Positions 51,301 through 59,206 of a DNA stretch of 64,000 nt are shown here, piece after piece; position 1 is the first letter of the stretch, and each line of letters starts with the position of its first letter. Location: the NCBI RefSeq assembly GCF_014655595.1, contig NZ_BNBL01000005.1:124001-188000 (forward strand), given 5' to 3'. This DNA is from Streptomyces griseocarneus. Lineage in GTDB: Bacteria > Actinomycetota > Actinomycetes > Streptomycetales > Streptomycetaceae. The notes under the pieces are model-generated. The model did no database searches. It was not told the DNA's origin and saw only the letters and a program-made list of their open reading frames with translations. Position numbers and translations under genes: made by a program.

Positions 51301-52473
51301 CGCCGTCAGCTCCGGACGGTCGAGGTAGCCCCGCGCCAGCTGGGCCCCGCCGATGTACAGCTCGCCGATCTCCCCGACGCCGACCGGAGACAGCGAAGCG
51401 TCCAGGATGTGGTAGCTGGTGTGGTCCACGGGCGAGCCGATGGAGACCGCACCCGGCCCCTCACCGATCCGGCCGGGGTCGACGGTGAACGCGGACGCGT
51501 TGATGGTGCACTCGGTCGGCCCGTAGAGATTGACCAGGTCACAGCCCGGCAGGGTGTTGAGCACCTGCGCCGCGAGGTTCCGCGACAGGGCCTCGCCGCC
51601 GCTGAAGACCTGGCGCAGAGAGGTGCAGCGGTCGAATTCCTCGGTCTCCACCAGCGCCTGGAGCAGTGTCGGCACGCACTGCAGCGTGGTGACGCCGTGC
51701 TCGACGACCGTCTCGATCAGCCCTTCGGGATCCCGGTACACGCCGGGGCTGCCCACCACCACGCGGCTGCCGCAGGCGGGGGCGAGGATTTCCCACTGCG
51801 CGGCGTCGAAACTCATCGGGGTCTTCTGCAGAACGACCTTGTCCGGGCCCAGTGCGTACGCGGTCCGCAGCCAACGCATCTGATGGACGATGCTTCGGTG
51901 CTCGATCATCACGCCCTTGGGTTTTCCGGTGCTTCCCGAGGTGTAGATGACATAGGCCAGATCGTCGGGGCGGGGCCCGCTTCCGGAGACGGCCGGAGCG
52001 TATTCCGCGGAGGCCGGCTCGTGCGAACCCTGGGCTTCCCGGAGAGTGAAGATTTTCGTGCCGGGCGGAGCCAGTTCCGCCAATTCTTCTCTCAGGTGCT
52101 CCTGGGAGAAGATGATCCCGACCTTGGCATCCTCGATCATGTAGCGCAGTCGTTCTTCCGGATACTCCGGCGACAGCGGAAGGTAGGCTCCGCCGGAGCA
52201 GAGGATTCCCCAGGCGCCCACCATGAGGTCGAGCGACGGCTCGACGAAGAGGCCCACGCGGTCGTCCCGCGTGACGCCCAGCCGCCGCAGGTGGGCGGCC
52301 AGGCCCTCGCTCGCCTCCAGCAACTCGCTGTGGCTCAGGCGATCGCGGCCGTACGAGACCGCGGTGCCGTCGGGGTCGTTCCGCGCCTGCTCCCGGAGCA
52401 GATCGGGCAGCGTCGCGTGGTCAGGCGCGATGTGCGGCGTCCCGTCGGTGCCGTCCATGAATAATGCCGACAT
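48337..52473 (-). CDS. indC: indigoidine-type synthetase (A-Ox-T-TE) with C-terminal tautomerase domain
   Basis: A 1378-residue single-module NRPS that should activate L-glutamine, oxidise and cyclise it. Adenylation: YTSGSTGKPKG near residue 180, LYGPTEC and YRTGDLASW. A nitroreductase-type oxidase is inserted at about 540-770 (TYRFYEGGD, then LPKYGYASPGSLYATQLYLE). A10 is LPLTANGKIDVNAL. The carrier serine is Ser975 (GGNSL) and the thioesterase Ser1108 (GYSFG). BpsA is about 1280 residues; the extra part from Pro1306 (LPHVNIKHFPVALSEE) to the end is a 4-oxalocrotonate-tautomerase-like domain. Codon 4 is TTA, so bldA control is likely. ATG at 52473 has GGGGGG 4 bases upstream. Confidence 0.94.
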   Translation of the reverse strand: MSALFMDGTDGTPHIAPDHATLPDLLREQARNDPDGTAVSYGRDRLSHSELLEASEGLAAHLRRLGVTRDDRVGLFVEPSLDLMVGAWGILCSGGAYLPLSPEYPEERLRYMIEDAKVGIIFSQEHLREELAELAPPGTKIFTLREAQGSHEPASAEYAPAVSGSGPRPDDLAYVIYTSGSTGKPKGVMIEHRSIVHQMRWLRTAYALGPDKVVLQKTPMSFDAAQWEILAPACGSRVVVGSPGVYRDPEGLIETVVEHGVTTLQCVPTLLQALVETEEFDRCTSLRQVFSGGEALSRNLAAQVLNTLPGCDLVNLYGPTECTINASAFTVDPGRIGEGPGAVSIGSPVDHTSYHILDASLSPVGVGEIGELYIGGAQLARGYLDRPELTAERFVDGSFVGEARLYRTGDLASWNDDGTVQFAGRADSQVKLRGFRVELDEIKLAIEAHDWVKNAAVLVKDDPRTGFQNLIACVELSPKEAALMDQGNHGAHHQSKESKLQVRAQLSNAGARGDEELAGKDVVPLPGADPTPEQRRRVFARKTYRFYEGGDVSRDDVLGLLGRTARGTSSRTPAELGIGELGEILRYFGQYRSTERLLPKYGYASPGSLYATQLYLELSGIAGLRAGHYYYHPAHHRLVLIRELPDADEPRIRAHFMGRKSAIEPVYKNNIQEVLAIETGHMVGLFDEVLPGYGLGIGELGLCPAVRGDLECADEDYYLGTAEIVAFDRRLAEEPLDVCVQAHPGKVAGLEAGQYRYTGSGLERISDEVVRKKDVIAINQRVYDRSQFGITVLSRPERGWLAYTDLGRALQRLQMNDLGLGFMASGYSSETGHDLPAAKRISAVLRERGDRVGPSYFFLGGRVSPTQVRSKGMKEDIVHMQGPAEMIKEDLVTFLPDYMVPNKVVVLDRLPLTANGKIDVNALRASDRTDVDFADRPFVPPASRTEKRIGDIWKKLMRRDAVSIRDDFFASGGNSLIAVSLINRINKSFSSALPLQALFESPTVEQLARRVDELGAGAPGDAGSRLVRLHEEGAGHPVFCWPGLGGYPMNLRLLAGRLDADRPFYGVQAHGINEGEVPYDTIAEMAAEDIKAIKRIQPTGPYTLWGYSFGARVAFETAHQLERAGERVENLFLIAPGSPRVRADDAVVHGDDPDYRNPAFVTILFSVFTGAISGPLLEECLRQAIDDESFAAFIGTAYSGLDTELVKRIVRIVRRTYEFSYTFHELRERRIKAPVTIFKAQGDDYSFIENSDGFSAQAPTVITLRADHYSLLRDPDVDELLRAVRHGMRDENEDRNTDRIKELTLPHVNIKHFPVALSEERESELVAAVTKAVQSAFGCDEGVVSIALEPVEQSAWDDDVYLPELVGRRELLRKTPNY

Positions 52474-52494
52474 TTATCCCCCCGTTACCCATGG

Positions 52495-52522
52495 GATTCC
52501 GTGACCGGTCAGGTCCGGAATC
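52495..52522. promoter_or_regulatory. inverted repeat in the synthetase leader
   Basis: GATTCCG and its exact complement are separated by 14 bases, about 20 bases upstream of the start codon. It may be a repressor site or an mRNA hairpin near the ribosome site. Confidence 0.4.
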
Positions 52523-52611
52523 ATTCGCTGACTCAAGGGCATTGCCGCGCATAGCGGCATGGACCCCCTCGACTCCTGCACCCCCTGTGCAAGATCGAGA
52601 ACGTGATCGAG

Positions 52612-52640
52612 ACAGTAGGGGCTGGCCATGAACCGGTCAA
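52612..52640 (-). promoter_or_regulatory. promoter of the indigoidine/minimycin-type operon
   Basis: TTGACC and TACTGT are separated by 17 bases on the minus strand, a good vegetative-type match, giving a leader of roughly 130 bases. Confidence 0.7.
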
Positions 52641-53045
52641 CGGTGGCCGAGAGGATGACCTGAAAGTTAGCGCGCTGTTTGAACAACGGACGGGTCGATC
52701 CCCGCGCCGCGGCCCGTGCCGCGTTCGCCCCTACCTCGAGAAACGCCCCCTGACCATCAGTTTTGATGCGGAGCGACGCATGCCGCGGTCACCTCCAGTC
52801 CCTTATGACGTAAGCGTGTTGAGACGTGGTGTCCCTGATTCCGGGATACGTCGACGGCCGGAGGGGCGTGACGGGGTGGTCATCACGCCGCATTTCAATG
52901 ACCAAAACAGGTAGATGTTTTTCAGCCATGCGTGATGCGTCGGATTGTCGGGTTCCGTTCCGGTGCCCCACCGGCGCGCACGCACGGGTGGAAGTGGAAG
53001 AGTGGGAGGGATCAGCCCTCCGCCCCGCGAAGGAGAACGCACCGC

Positions 53046-53708
53046 ATGGCCGTCATCCACCGCACCACCCTCGAGCCGACCAAGCTCGAGCTGCTCACCT
53101 CCTGGCTTCCCTCCCGCCCGTGGTACGGCGGCGGCGCGGCCGAGCCGCGCCTGGCCAAGGCGGGCGGCTTCCGGCTGGACGATCCGCAGGGCGAGGTCGG
53201 GATCGAGTTCATGGTCGTCACCGACACCTCCGGCGCCCGCCCGGCCACGTACCTGGTTCCGCTCACCTACCGCGGTGCAGCGCTGGACGGGGCGGACCGG
53301 GCCCTCATCGGAACGATGCGGCACGGGGTGCTGGGGCAGCGCTGGGTCTACGACGGATGCCAGGACCCCGTGCTGGTGGACCGGTTGTTCGCCCTGGTCG
53401 AAGGCCGGGCCGAGGCGCAGGACCAGAACACCACCGACACCCCCGACCGGGACGTCACCCGCTCCTTCACCGGCGACGGCCTGACCCCGGCGGACGTCGC
53501 CCTCGTCACCGACGGCCCGGAGGGCACCGACCTGCCCGCCCGGCACGGCGCCACCCTCCGCCTGCACCGCGTTCTGAGCCCCGGCCCGGACGGCGAGGCC
53601 CCCCTCCCCGAGGGCGTGGCGGGCCACGTCGCCGGCTCCTGGGACCTGCCGGACGGCACCCGCGCCCGAGGCCTGTTCGCCGCCGTGCTCACCCGTCCCG
53701 AAGGCTGA
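53046..53708 (+). CDS. maltokinase N-terminal cap-like domain protein
   Basis: A 220-residue protein that resembles the N-terminal cap domain of maltokinases (IHRTTLEPTKLELLTSWLPS, then VTDTSGARPATYLVPLTYRG, GQRWVYDGCQDPVLVDRLFA). The kinase part is absent, so it is a stand-alone cap protein of unknown function. Streptomyces genomes often carry such free copies. ATG at 53046 has AAGGAG 10 bases upstream. It is divergent from the synthetase operon and has no coupled neighbour. Confidence 0.82.
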   Translation: MAVIHRTTLEPTKLELLTSWLPSRPWYGGGAAEPRLAKAGGFRLDDPQGEVGIEFMVVTDTSGARPATYLVPLTYRGAALDGADRALIGTMRHGVLGQRWVYDGCQDPVLVDRLFALVEGRAEAQDQNTTDTPDRDVTRSFTGDGLTPADVALVTDGPEGTDLPARHGATLRLHRVLSPGPDGEAPLPEGVAGHVAGSWDLPDGTRARGLFAAVLTRPEG

Positions 53709-53788
53709 GCCGGACCCGCTGCCGTCCGGCGGCTGCCGCCGGCGCCGAACAGGCCCGGCGGCAGCGCACTTGGCCCGGCCCGTTCCCC

Positions 53789-54346
53789 TCAGTCCTCGCC
53801 CGGTGTCCCCACGCCGACGTCCAGCCGCATGTCGCGCCGCATCACCCACAGGTGGTCCCACAGCGCCGTGATGCCTTCCCGGATCGCCTGAATGCTGTCC
53901 TCCGGCCCGGGGGTGCCGCCGTCCAGCCGCTTGAGCGCCCCGTAGATCAGGCCCGCCGCCTTGCTCACCTTGTCCGTCGCCGCCATCACCGTGTCCGAAA
54001 GGAGCATCTGCGCGTCGGCGTGACGTGCCCGGTGATCACGGCGGGCCTGGTCCAGCCCCGACCGCATCTCGTCCGAGACGTTCCCCGCCTCCAGGGCGTA
54101 GCTGAAGTTCGACAGCACGGTCAGATAGTCCAGGGCCGCCGCGTTGAGCGAGGCGTAGCACGCGCGGCGCGCCTCCAACCGCGCCTGCAGCAGGGCGTGT
54201 TCCCGCTCCTCCACGCGCTGCCGGTTCGCCTGCTCCAGCTCCCGCAGCCTGCTGCGGTCCGCGCTGCGCTGAGTGAGCAGCGCGGACAGGAGGGTGCCGG
54301 CGATGCCCACCACCGCCACGACGATCTCGCTGCCCGGGACGCTCAT
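53789..54346 (-). CDS. membrane-anchored coiled-coil protein, unknown function
   Basis: A 185-residue protein with one N-terminal membrane segment (EIVVAVVGIAGTLLSALL), a charged coiled coil (RSRLRELEQANRQRVEEREH) and a helical soluble C-terminus. I recognise no catalytic motif. ATG at 54346 has GGGAGG 4 bases upstream. It is divergent from the lipoprotein gene. Confidence 0.7.
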   Translation of the reverse strand: MSVPGSEIVVAVVGIAGTLLSALLTQRSADRSRLRELEQANRQRVEEREHALLQARLEARRACYASLNAAALDYLTVLSNFSYALEAGNVSDEMRSGLDQARRDHRARHADAQMLLSDTVMAATDKVSKAAGLIYGALKRLDGGTPGPEDSIQAIREGITALWDHLWVMRRDMRLDVGVGTPGED

Positions 54347-54574
54347 GCCACCTCCCCGGTCCGGTGGGCCTCAAGCCCGCCCCGTCTGATGGTCCCGCCG
54401 CCGATTCTTCCCCTCCGTCCGTCCGCGCGGGGGACTATCGGCGAACCGGCCCTCCGCTGGGCCGCCCGGGTGAACCGCCGTCCTGTCGCGTCCGCGATGA
54501 CGCGGGCGAGGGCACGAGGGCTCTTCACTGGAAGCCGGAAGACGGTGACGATCAGCGAGCTTGGTGGAGGCCAC

Positions 54575-55087
54575 GTGAGGATGCGGGAGGAGCGCTCGGC
54601 GCGACGGACGCGGAGCGCGGCGGGCCTGGCACTGGCGGCCGTCATGCTCACGGCTACGGCCGGCTGCTCGGACGACTCCGGGAAACCCGGCGACGGGCAC
54701 AAGATCGCGTCGGCGGCATCGTCCGCCGCCGCCTCCCTCGCCTCGCAGGGCGCGGCGGCCCTGGCGTCGGCCACCGCCGAGGCCCGGCGCAAGCTCGACG
54801 AGGTGCACAACGGCGTCGACGCCAAGGGCGAGGTCACACTCGGCACACCGACGACGGGCAGCGACGGACGGGCCACCGTCGAAGTGGTCGCGCACAACAC
54901 CGCCGACTCCGCCAAGTCGTTCGCCGTCCTGGTCCAGTTCAAGGACACGGACGGCAACCTCCTCGACGCCGCCGTGGTGACCCTCTCCGACGTCGCCCCG
55001 GGCAAGGACGGCAAGGCCACCGTCCACGGCACCCACAAGGTCTCGGGCGACATCCGCGCCGAGGTCGGCAGGGCCCTGCGGTACTGA
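54575..55087 (+). CDS. lipoprotein with FxLYD-like domain
   Basis: A 170-residue exported lipoprotein. The signal and lipobox are LALAAVMLTATAGC, with Cys the lipidated residue. After an Ala/Ser-rich helical spacer, the C-terminal 80 residues form a beta domain (ATVEVVAHNTADSAKSFAVL, then VQFKDTDGNLLDAAVVTLSD) typical of FxLYD domains. The start is either GTG 54575 (GGAGG 4 bases upstream) or ATG 54581, two codons later. The function is unknown. Confidence 0.78.
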   Translation: MRMREERSARRTRSAAGLALAAVMLTATAGCSDDSGKPGDGHKIASAASSAAASLASQGAAALASATAEARRKLDEVHNGVDAKGEVTLGTPTTGSDGRATVEVVAHNTADSAKSFAVLVQFKDTDGNLLDAAVVTLSDVAPGKDGKATVHGTHKVSGDIRAEVGRALRY

Positions 55088-55227
55088 CGGCGCCGCACGG
55101 AGCTCGTCGCCGCCACGCGTGCCTCGGCTCCGCTCCCGATGCTCCCTTGCCCAACTCCTCTGGATGAACCACGGTTTGCTGTGATGCTGCTCGGCGCGCT
55201 CCGGCGCCACCAGGGGAGGGGCGGTAC

Positions 55228-57237
55228 ATGATCGATGACGATCCTTACGCATGGCTGGAAGACGTCACGGGCGACGCCGCGCTCGCCTGGGTGCGCGAGC
55301 GCAACGCCGAGACCACCGCGCGGCTGACCGGCGCCCCAGGATTCCCGCGCCTGACGGCACGGCTGCGGGAGGTCCTGGACGACACCTCCCGGATCCCCTA
55401 CGTCGGCCGCTGCGGCCCCCACCTCTACAACTTCTGGCAGGACGCCGGCTCCGTACGGGGCCAATGGCGCCGCACGACGCTGGAGGAGTACCGCGAGGAC
55501 CAGCCGGTGTGGGAGGTCCTGCTCGACCTCGACGCGCTGGCCGCGGCCGAGGGGGAGCCGTGGGTGTGGGACGGATGCCGGCTGCTCCACCCCGGTTTCC
55601 GCCGCGCCCTGGTCAAGCTCTCGCGCGACGGCGCGGACGCCGTCGTGGTGCGCGAGTTCGACCTGGACGCCAAGGCCTTCGTCGACGACGGCTTCCACGT
55701 GCCCGAGGCCAAGACGCAGATCTGCTGGATCGACCACGATCACGTCTTCGTCGGCACGGACTTCGGCCCGGGATCGATGACGGAATCGGGGTACCCGCGT
55801 ACGGTCCGGCGCTGGCGGCGCGGCGTTCCCCTGGCCGACGCGGAACCGGTCCACGAGGTGGCGGAGCAGGACCTGTGCGCCGCGGCCTGGCACGACCCCA
55901 CCGAGGGGTTCCAGCGCGACTTCGCCGCCCGCTACGCGGACTTCTGGCACCACGAGATGTTCCTGCTGACGGACCACGGCGTTCCGGTGAAGATCGACGT
56001 ACCGGACGACGCGGGCAAGGACGTCCACCGCGAGTGGCTGCTGGTCACCCCCGAGTCGCCCTGGCTCGAATACCCGGCGGGGACACTCCTCGCCTTCCCC
56101 TTCGACTCCTTCATGACCGGCGACCGGACCGCGACCGTCCTGTTCACACCGGACTCCCGCACCTCGCTCGTCGGCTACACCTGGACCCGCCACCACCTGA
56201 TCGTCGAAACCCTCACGGACGTGGCCACCCGCGTGGAGGTGTTCACCCCCTACCCCGACGGCGGCTGGTCCCACGAACCGCTCACGGACGTACCGCCCCT
56301 GGCATCCGTGACGGTCACCGACACCGATCCCGACACGGGCGACGAGTACTTCCTGGACGTCGCCGGCCACCTGCGGCCGTCCACCCTCTACCGCGGCGAG
56401 ATCGGGCGGGGCACAGAAGCGGTGAAGCGGGCCCCCGCGTGGTTCGAGACCGCCGGAATGACCGTGCGCCAGCACTTCGCGACCTCACGGGACGGCACCC
56501 GCGTGCCGTACTTCGTGATCGGCGAGGACGCCTCCGAAGGCCCCACGCTGCTCACCGGCTACGGCGGCTTCCAGACCTCGCTGACCCCCTACTACAGCGG
56601 CATCACCGGGCGGGCCTGGCTCTCCCGGGGCGGCACCTTCGTCGTCGCCAACATCCGGGGCGGCGGAGAATACGGGCCGCGCTGGCACCGCAGCGCCCTC
56701 AAGGCCGGCAGGGAACGATCCTTCCAGGACTTCGCCGCCGTCGCCCGGGACCTCGTCGACCGAGGCATCACCGTCCCCTCGAAGCTGGGCGCCACGGGCG
56801 GCAGCAACGGCGGACTGCTGATGGGCGCCATGCTGACCCGCTACCCCCACCTGTTCGGGGCCGTCGTCGCCCACGTCCCGATACTGGACCTCCTGCGCTT
56901 CCACCGGCTGCTCGCCGGAGCCAGCTGGATCGCCGAATACGGAGACCCCGACGACCCCGAGGACCACGCGCACCTGGCCCGCCTCTCGCCGTACCACAAC
57001 CTCCGCGCGGACCACCTCTACCCACCGGTCCTGCTCCTGACGTCCACCAGGGACGACCGGGTGCATCCCGCACACGCCCGCAAGATGGCCGCCCGCCTGC
57101 GGGACATGGGCCACCGCGTGCTCTTCCACGAGAACCCCGGCGGCGGCCACAGCGGCGCGTCCGACCACGAACAGGCCGCGTTCACCCAGGCCCTGACGTA
57201 CACCTTCCTCTGGCAGGAGCTGGCCCCCGGCCCCTGA
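55228..57237 (+). CDS. prolyl oligopeptidase family (S9) serine peptidase
   Basis: A 669-residue cytoplasmic peptidase that should cut short peptides, typically after Pro or basic residues. The N-terminal propeller starts with DPYAWLEDVTGDAALAWV, typical of the family. The C-terminal alpha/beta hydrolase has Ser526 in GGSNGG, Asp in TSTRDDRVHPAHA and His in GGGHSGA. No signal peptide. A strong ribosome site (GGGGAGGGG) precedes the ATG. It stands alone between a lipoprotein gene and two convergent secreted-protein genes. Confidence 0.93.
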   Translation: MIDDDPYAWLEDVTGDAALAWVRERNAETTARLTGAPGFPRLTARLREVLDDTSRIPYVGRCGPHLYNFWQDAGSVRGQWRRTTLEEYREDQPVWEVLLDLDALAAAEGEPWVWDGCRLLHPGFRRALVKLSRDGADAVVVREFDLDAKAFVDDGFHVPEAKTQICWIDHDHVFVGTDFGPGSMTESGYPRTVRRWRRGVPLADAEPVHEVAEQDLCAAAWHDPTEGFQRDFAARYADFWHHEMFLLTDHGVPVKIDVPDDAGKDVHREWLLVTPESPWLEYPAGTLLAFPFDSFMTGDRTATVLFTPDSRTSLVGYTWTRHHLIVETLTDVATRVEVFTPYPDGGWSHEPLTDVPPLASVTVTDTDPDTGDEYFLDVAGHLRPSTLYRGEIGRGTEAVKRAPAWFETAGMTVRQHFATSRDGTRVPYFVIGEDASEGPTLLTGYGGFQTSLTPYYSGITGRAWLSRGGTFVVANIRGGGEYGPRWHRSALKAGRERSFQDFAAVARDLVDRGITVPSKLGATGGSNGGLLMGAMLTRYPHLFGAVVAHVPILDLLRFHRLLAGASWIAEYGDPDDPEDHAHLARLSPYHNLRADHLYPPVLLLTSTRDDRVHPAHARKMAARLRDMGHRVLFHENPGGGHSGASDHEQAAFTQALTYTFLWQELAPGP

Positions 57238-57331
57238 CGGCCGGGCAGACCGTACACGGGGACGAGCCGGCCACGGTGCGCCGTCGTGCACCACAGCTCT
57301 CGCTTCGCGGCGGCGTCGGACCGGCGGAGTT

Positions 57332-57367
57332 CCGGGCGGCTCGTCCAGCTCGGGACGTGCCGCCCGG
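57332..57367. terminator. hairpin after the convergent secreted-protein operon
   Basis: CCGGGCGGC and its exact complement enclose an 18-base loop, 5 bases beyond the stop of the leftward gene at 57372. It is the only strong stem in the 134-base gap. Confidence 0.5.
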
Positions 57368-57371
57368 CCGC

Positions 57372-57866
57372 CTAATAGGACCTATTCATCCGGTAGCAGG
57401 CGAGCCGCGTGACGGGACCTTGGCGGCAGAGCCAGAGACGGACGTTGGCCACCTTGGTGTTCCGCCATTTGACGTGGACCCGGAGCACTCCGTCTTCCCC
57501 CGCCTTGGGGTTCACGTCGGACAGCCCGTCGGAGGCCCAGTTCCCCCAGAAGTTCACGTAGTCGTATGTCGCCCGCACCCACGCGGTGATGGTCCAGTCG
57601 TTCGACAGACCCACTTCACCGTCGAAGGACGCGGTGTAGGTGGTCTTGCCGTCCACCGATCCGTCCTTGTAGTAACGGTAGAACCCCTCCGCGTTGGATT
57701 TCTCCTCGTAGCCGCCCGCGTGGACCCGGTAAATGGTGTCGGCCTGCGCAGTGTGCGGGGTGGCGAGCACCGGGACCAGAGCCAGGAGCGCCGTGATGAC
57801 GATTCCGCGCAGCTTCGCCGTTCGAGGCCGACGTGCCGAGGCCGCGGTCTTCCTTGCCCCCCTCAC
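57372..57866 (-). CDS. small secreted protein, paralogue of the upstream gene
   Basis: A 164-residue exported protein. A long basic n-region precedes the hydrophobic signal IVITALLALVPVLA, with cleavage near TAQADT. The mature part of about 120 residues is beta-rich with Trp/Tyr-rich strands (WTITAWVRATYDYVNFWGNW) and ends with VANVRLWLCRQGPVTRLACY, matching the end of the upstream protein. Two cysteines near the C-terminus probably pair. It is coupled to the upstream gene by a GTGA overlap. The function is unknown. Confidence 0.78.
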   Translation of the reverse strand: MRGARKTAASARRPRTAKLRGIVITALLALVPVLATPHTAQADTIYRVHAGGYEEKSNAEGFYRYYKDGSVDGKTTYTASFDGEVGLSNDWTITAWVRATYDYVNFWGNWASDGLSDVNPKAGEDGVLRVHVKWRNTKVANVRLWLCRQGPVTRLACYRMNRSY

Positions 57867-58315
57867 TTCGTCATCCGAACGCAGGTAGGCGGCTGGTTAC
57901 GGTCCTTGAGGTAGCAGAGGTTGAAGCGGACGTTGGCCACCTTGTCGTCGCTCCACTGGGCCCTCACCGACAGGTTGGGCGACGCGGCCACCGGCTCGAC
58001 GTCGACACGCCCGTCGGTATGCCACTGCCCGAACCAGTCGAGATAGTCGTAGGTGACCCGGATCCACGCCGAGTCCACGGCGGACGGCCAGACCAGCTCG
58101 ACATGGCCGTTGAACTTCGCGCGGTAGGAAGGCACTTCGCCGGTTGCGCCGTCCTTGGAGTAGCTGTACGTCCCTGACGCGTAAGCGCTGTTTTCGATGG
58201 ATCCGCTGATCGAGTAAGTGGTCGCCGCGGTCGTAGGCGCGGCCTGCGCCGCGGGTGCCGCGGTCAGCCCGGCCAACAGGGCCGCCGCGGCAGCCACGGA
58301 TATTCCTGGCTTCAC
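57863..58315 (-). CDS. small secreted protein, first of a paralogous pair
   Basis: A 150-residue exported protein with signal VAAAAALLAGLTAAPAAQAA. The mature domain (IRVTYDYLDWFGQWHTDGRV, then DDKVANVRFNLCYL) is clearly related to the downstream protein, so this is a tandem duplication within one operon. GTG at 58315 has AAGGGAG 6 bases upstream; longer frames lack a site. Three phased palindromes lie upstream at 58447-58521. Confidence 0.8.
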   Translation of the reverse strand: MKPGISVAAAAALLAGLTAAPAAQAAPTTAATTYSISGSIENSAYASGTYSYSKDGATGEVPSYRAKFNGHVELVWPSAVDSAWIRVTYDYLDWFGQWHTDGRVDVEPVAASPNLSVRAQWSDDKVANVRFNLCYLKDRNQPPTCVRMTK

Positions 58316-58446
58316 ACCGTTCTCCCTTCGTCTCCGCCGATCTACGGAACGAACACAGTTCTCACCTGCGACGTGGACCGGATCGTCAGCGCCACGCCGC
58401 CCATGAGTGTGCTCCGGCCGATACGGGGCGTGGCAACAGCGGAGCA

Positions 58447-58521
58447 CTGTCCCGGACAGGCCGGTTACCGTTCGGGCTGGTCACAGCTCTGTCCGGGACA
58501 GTGGCCGGCTTGTCCGGGACC
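58447..58521. promoter_or_regulatory. three phased CTGTCC-N-GGACAG operator-like sites
   Basis: Two perfect 13-bp palindromes, at 58447-58459 and 58489-58501, and a third partial copy (TGTCCGGGAC) at 58511-58520. Centres are 42 and 21 bases apart, four and two helical turns. They lie 130-200 bases upstream of the secreted-protein operon. Confidence 0.7.
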
Positions 58522-58586
58522 AGGAGACGATGGCACTGCCGGTCACCTGCGGGACTCCGCGTACGGAACGCCGTGGGTAGCCGGGG

Positions 58587-58898
58587 TCAGGCCTGCCGCT
58601 CGAAGATGACCACGCAGCCGTCCGGCGCGGTCACTGTGAAGCGGTCGGCGGTGACCTCGATCGCGCAGCTGACGAGTTCGTCGCTGGACGTGCTCATCAC
58701 CAGCGTCGTCCCGTCCGGCATCCAGGCCGTGCCCGCGTCCCACACCGGCAACCCCCGGTCGGGGTCGCACCTCCCGAGCTACCGGGTCCCGGGGCCGATG
58801 GTGAGCTCGGCCGGGTATGCGCGGGCGCACTCGGAGCCGGAGACGCGGCGCCAGCGGCCCGAGATGAGTCGCGGCTCGGACGCGCCCGCATCCGTCAT
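58587..58898 (-). pseudogene. small conserved protein gene interrupted by one in-frame TAG
   Basis: The frame from ATG 58898 to TGA 58587 is 104 codons with a single stop, TAG, at codon 40 (58779-58781). The residues on both sides continue one protein: LISGRWRRVSGSECARAYPA and ELTIGPGTR before the stop, then LGRCDPDRGLPVWDAGTAWM and TAPDGCVVIFERQA after it. This pattern is familiar from a small Streptomyces family in which a GTYLG motif stands where GTR-stop-LG is found. TAC to TAG is the simplest change. Codon bias stays normal on both sides, so the damage is recent, or the reading is a sequencing error. Confidence 0.65.
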
Positions 58899-59206
58899 GG
58901 TGAGGCCGGTCGTCGGTGGTGTCCGGCAGGGCAGACGTCGGTGTTCCGGCAGGCGGCCGGAGCGCCCCTGCCAGGGGTCCGCCTCTCCATGTTGCCGCGC
59001 TCCCTCGCCCGGCGCAGGCTGGGACGGTCGGGAGATCTCCGGTGCACCCGGCCCGATTACCCCCCGGGTGTACCCGGAGCCGAGGGGGCGGGGGGAGGCC
59101 GGGGGAGGTTGAGGGGGATCCGTAAAGGCGGGGGGCCTGTCCAGCCCGGGTACCGGACCATCCCGTACAGCGGACCATCGCGTGCACCGGACCCCAGGAG
59201 GGCACC
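58899..59206. other. intergenic region with a G-rich tract, 308 bases
   Basis: There is no gene. A tract at 59084-59135 on the plus strand carries five G-runs of five or six bases separated by short loops, a potential G-quadruplex. It lies 70-120 bases before the metzincin-like gene and would be in its leader or promoter. Confidence 0.5.

Larger units (their letters stand above)
52474..53045. other. divergent intergenic region upstream of the synthetase, 572 bases
   Basis: There is no gene. It holds the synthetase promoter (52612-52640), a GATTCCG/CGGAATC dyad at 52495-52522 in the leader, ATCGAGA repeats at 52594 and 52606 just after the -10, and a GGCGTGA/TCACGCC dyad at 52865-52889. The stretch 52800-52930 is less GC-rich than its surroundings and may contain the rightward promoter. 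Confidence 0.55.

Noticed and set aside
47377..52464. 1695-codon open frame on the plus strand
   Set aside because: It is antisense to the synthetase and indA, which show complete family motifs. The plus-strand translation is low-complexity, as expected for the shadow frame of GC-rich coding DNA.
54343..56475. 710-codon minus-strand frame
   Set aside because: It is antisense to the lipoprotein and the prolyl oligopeptidase, both of which have intact motifs and ribosome sites.
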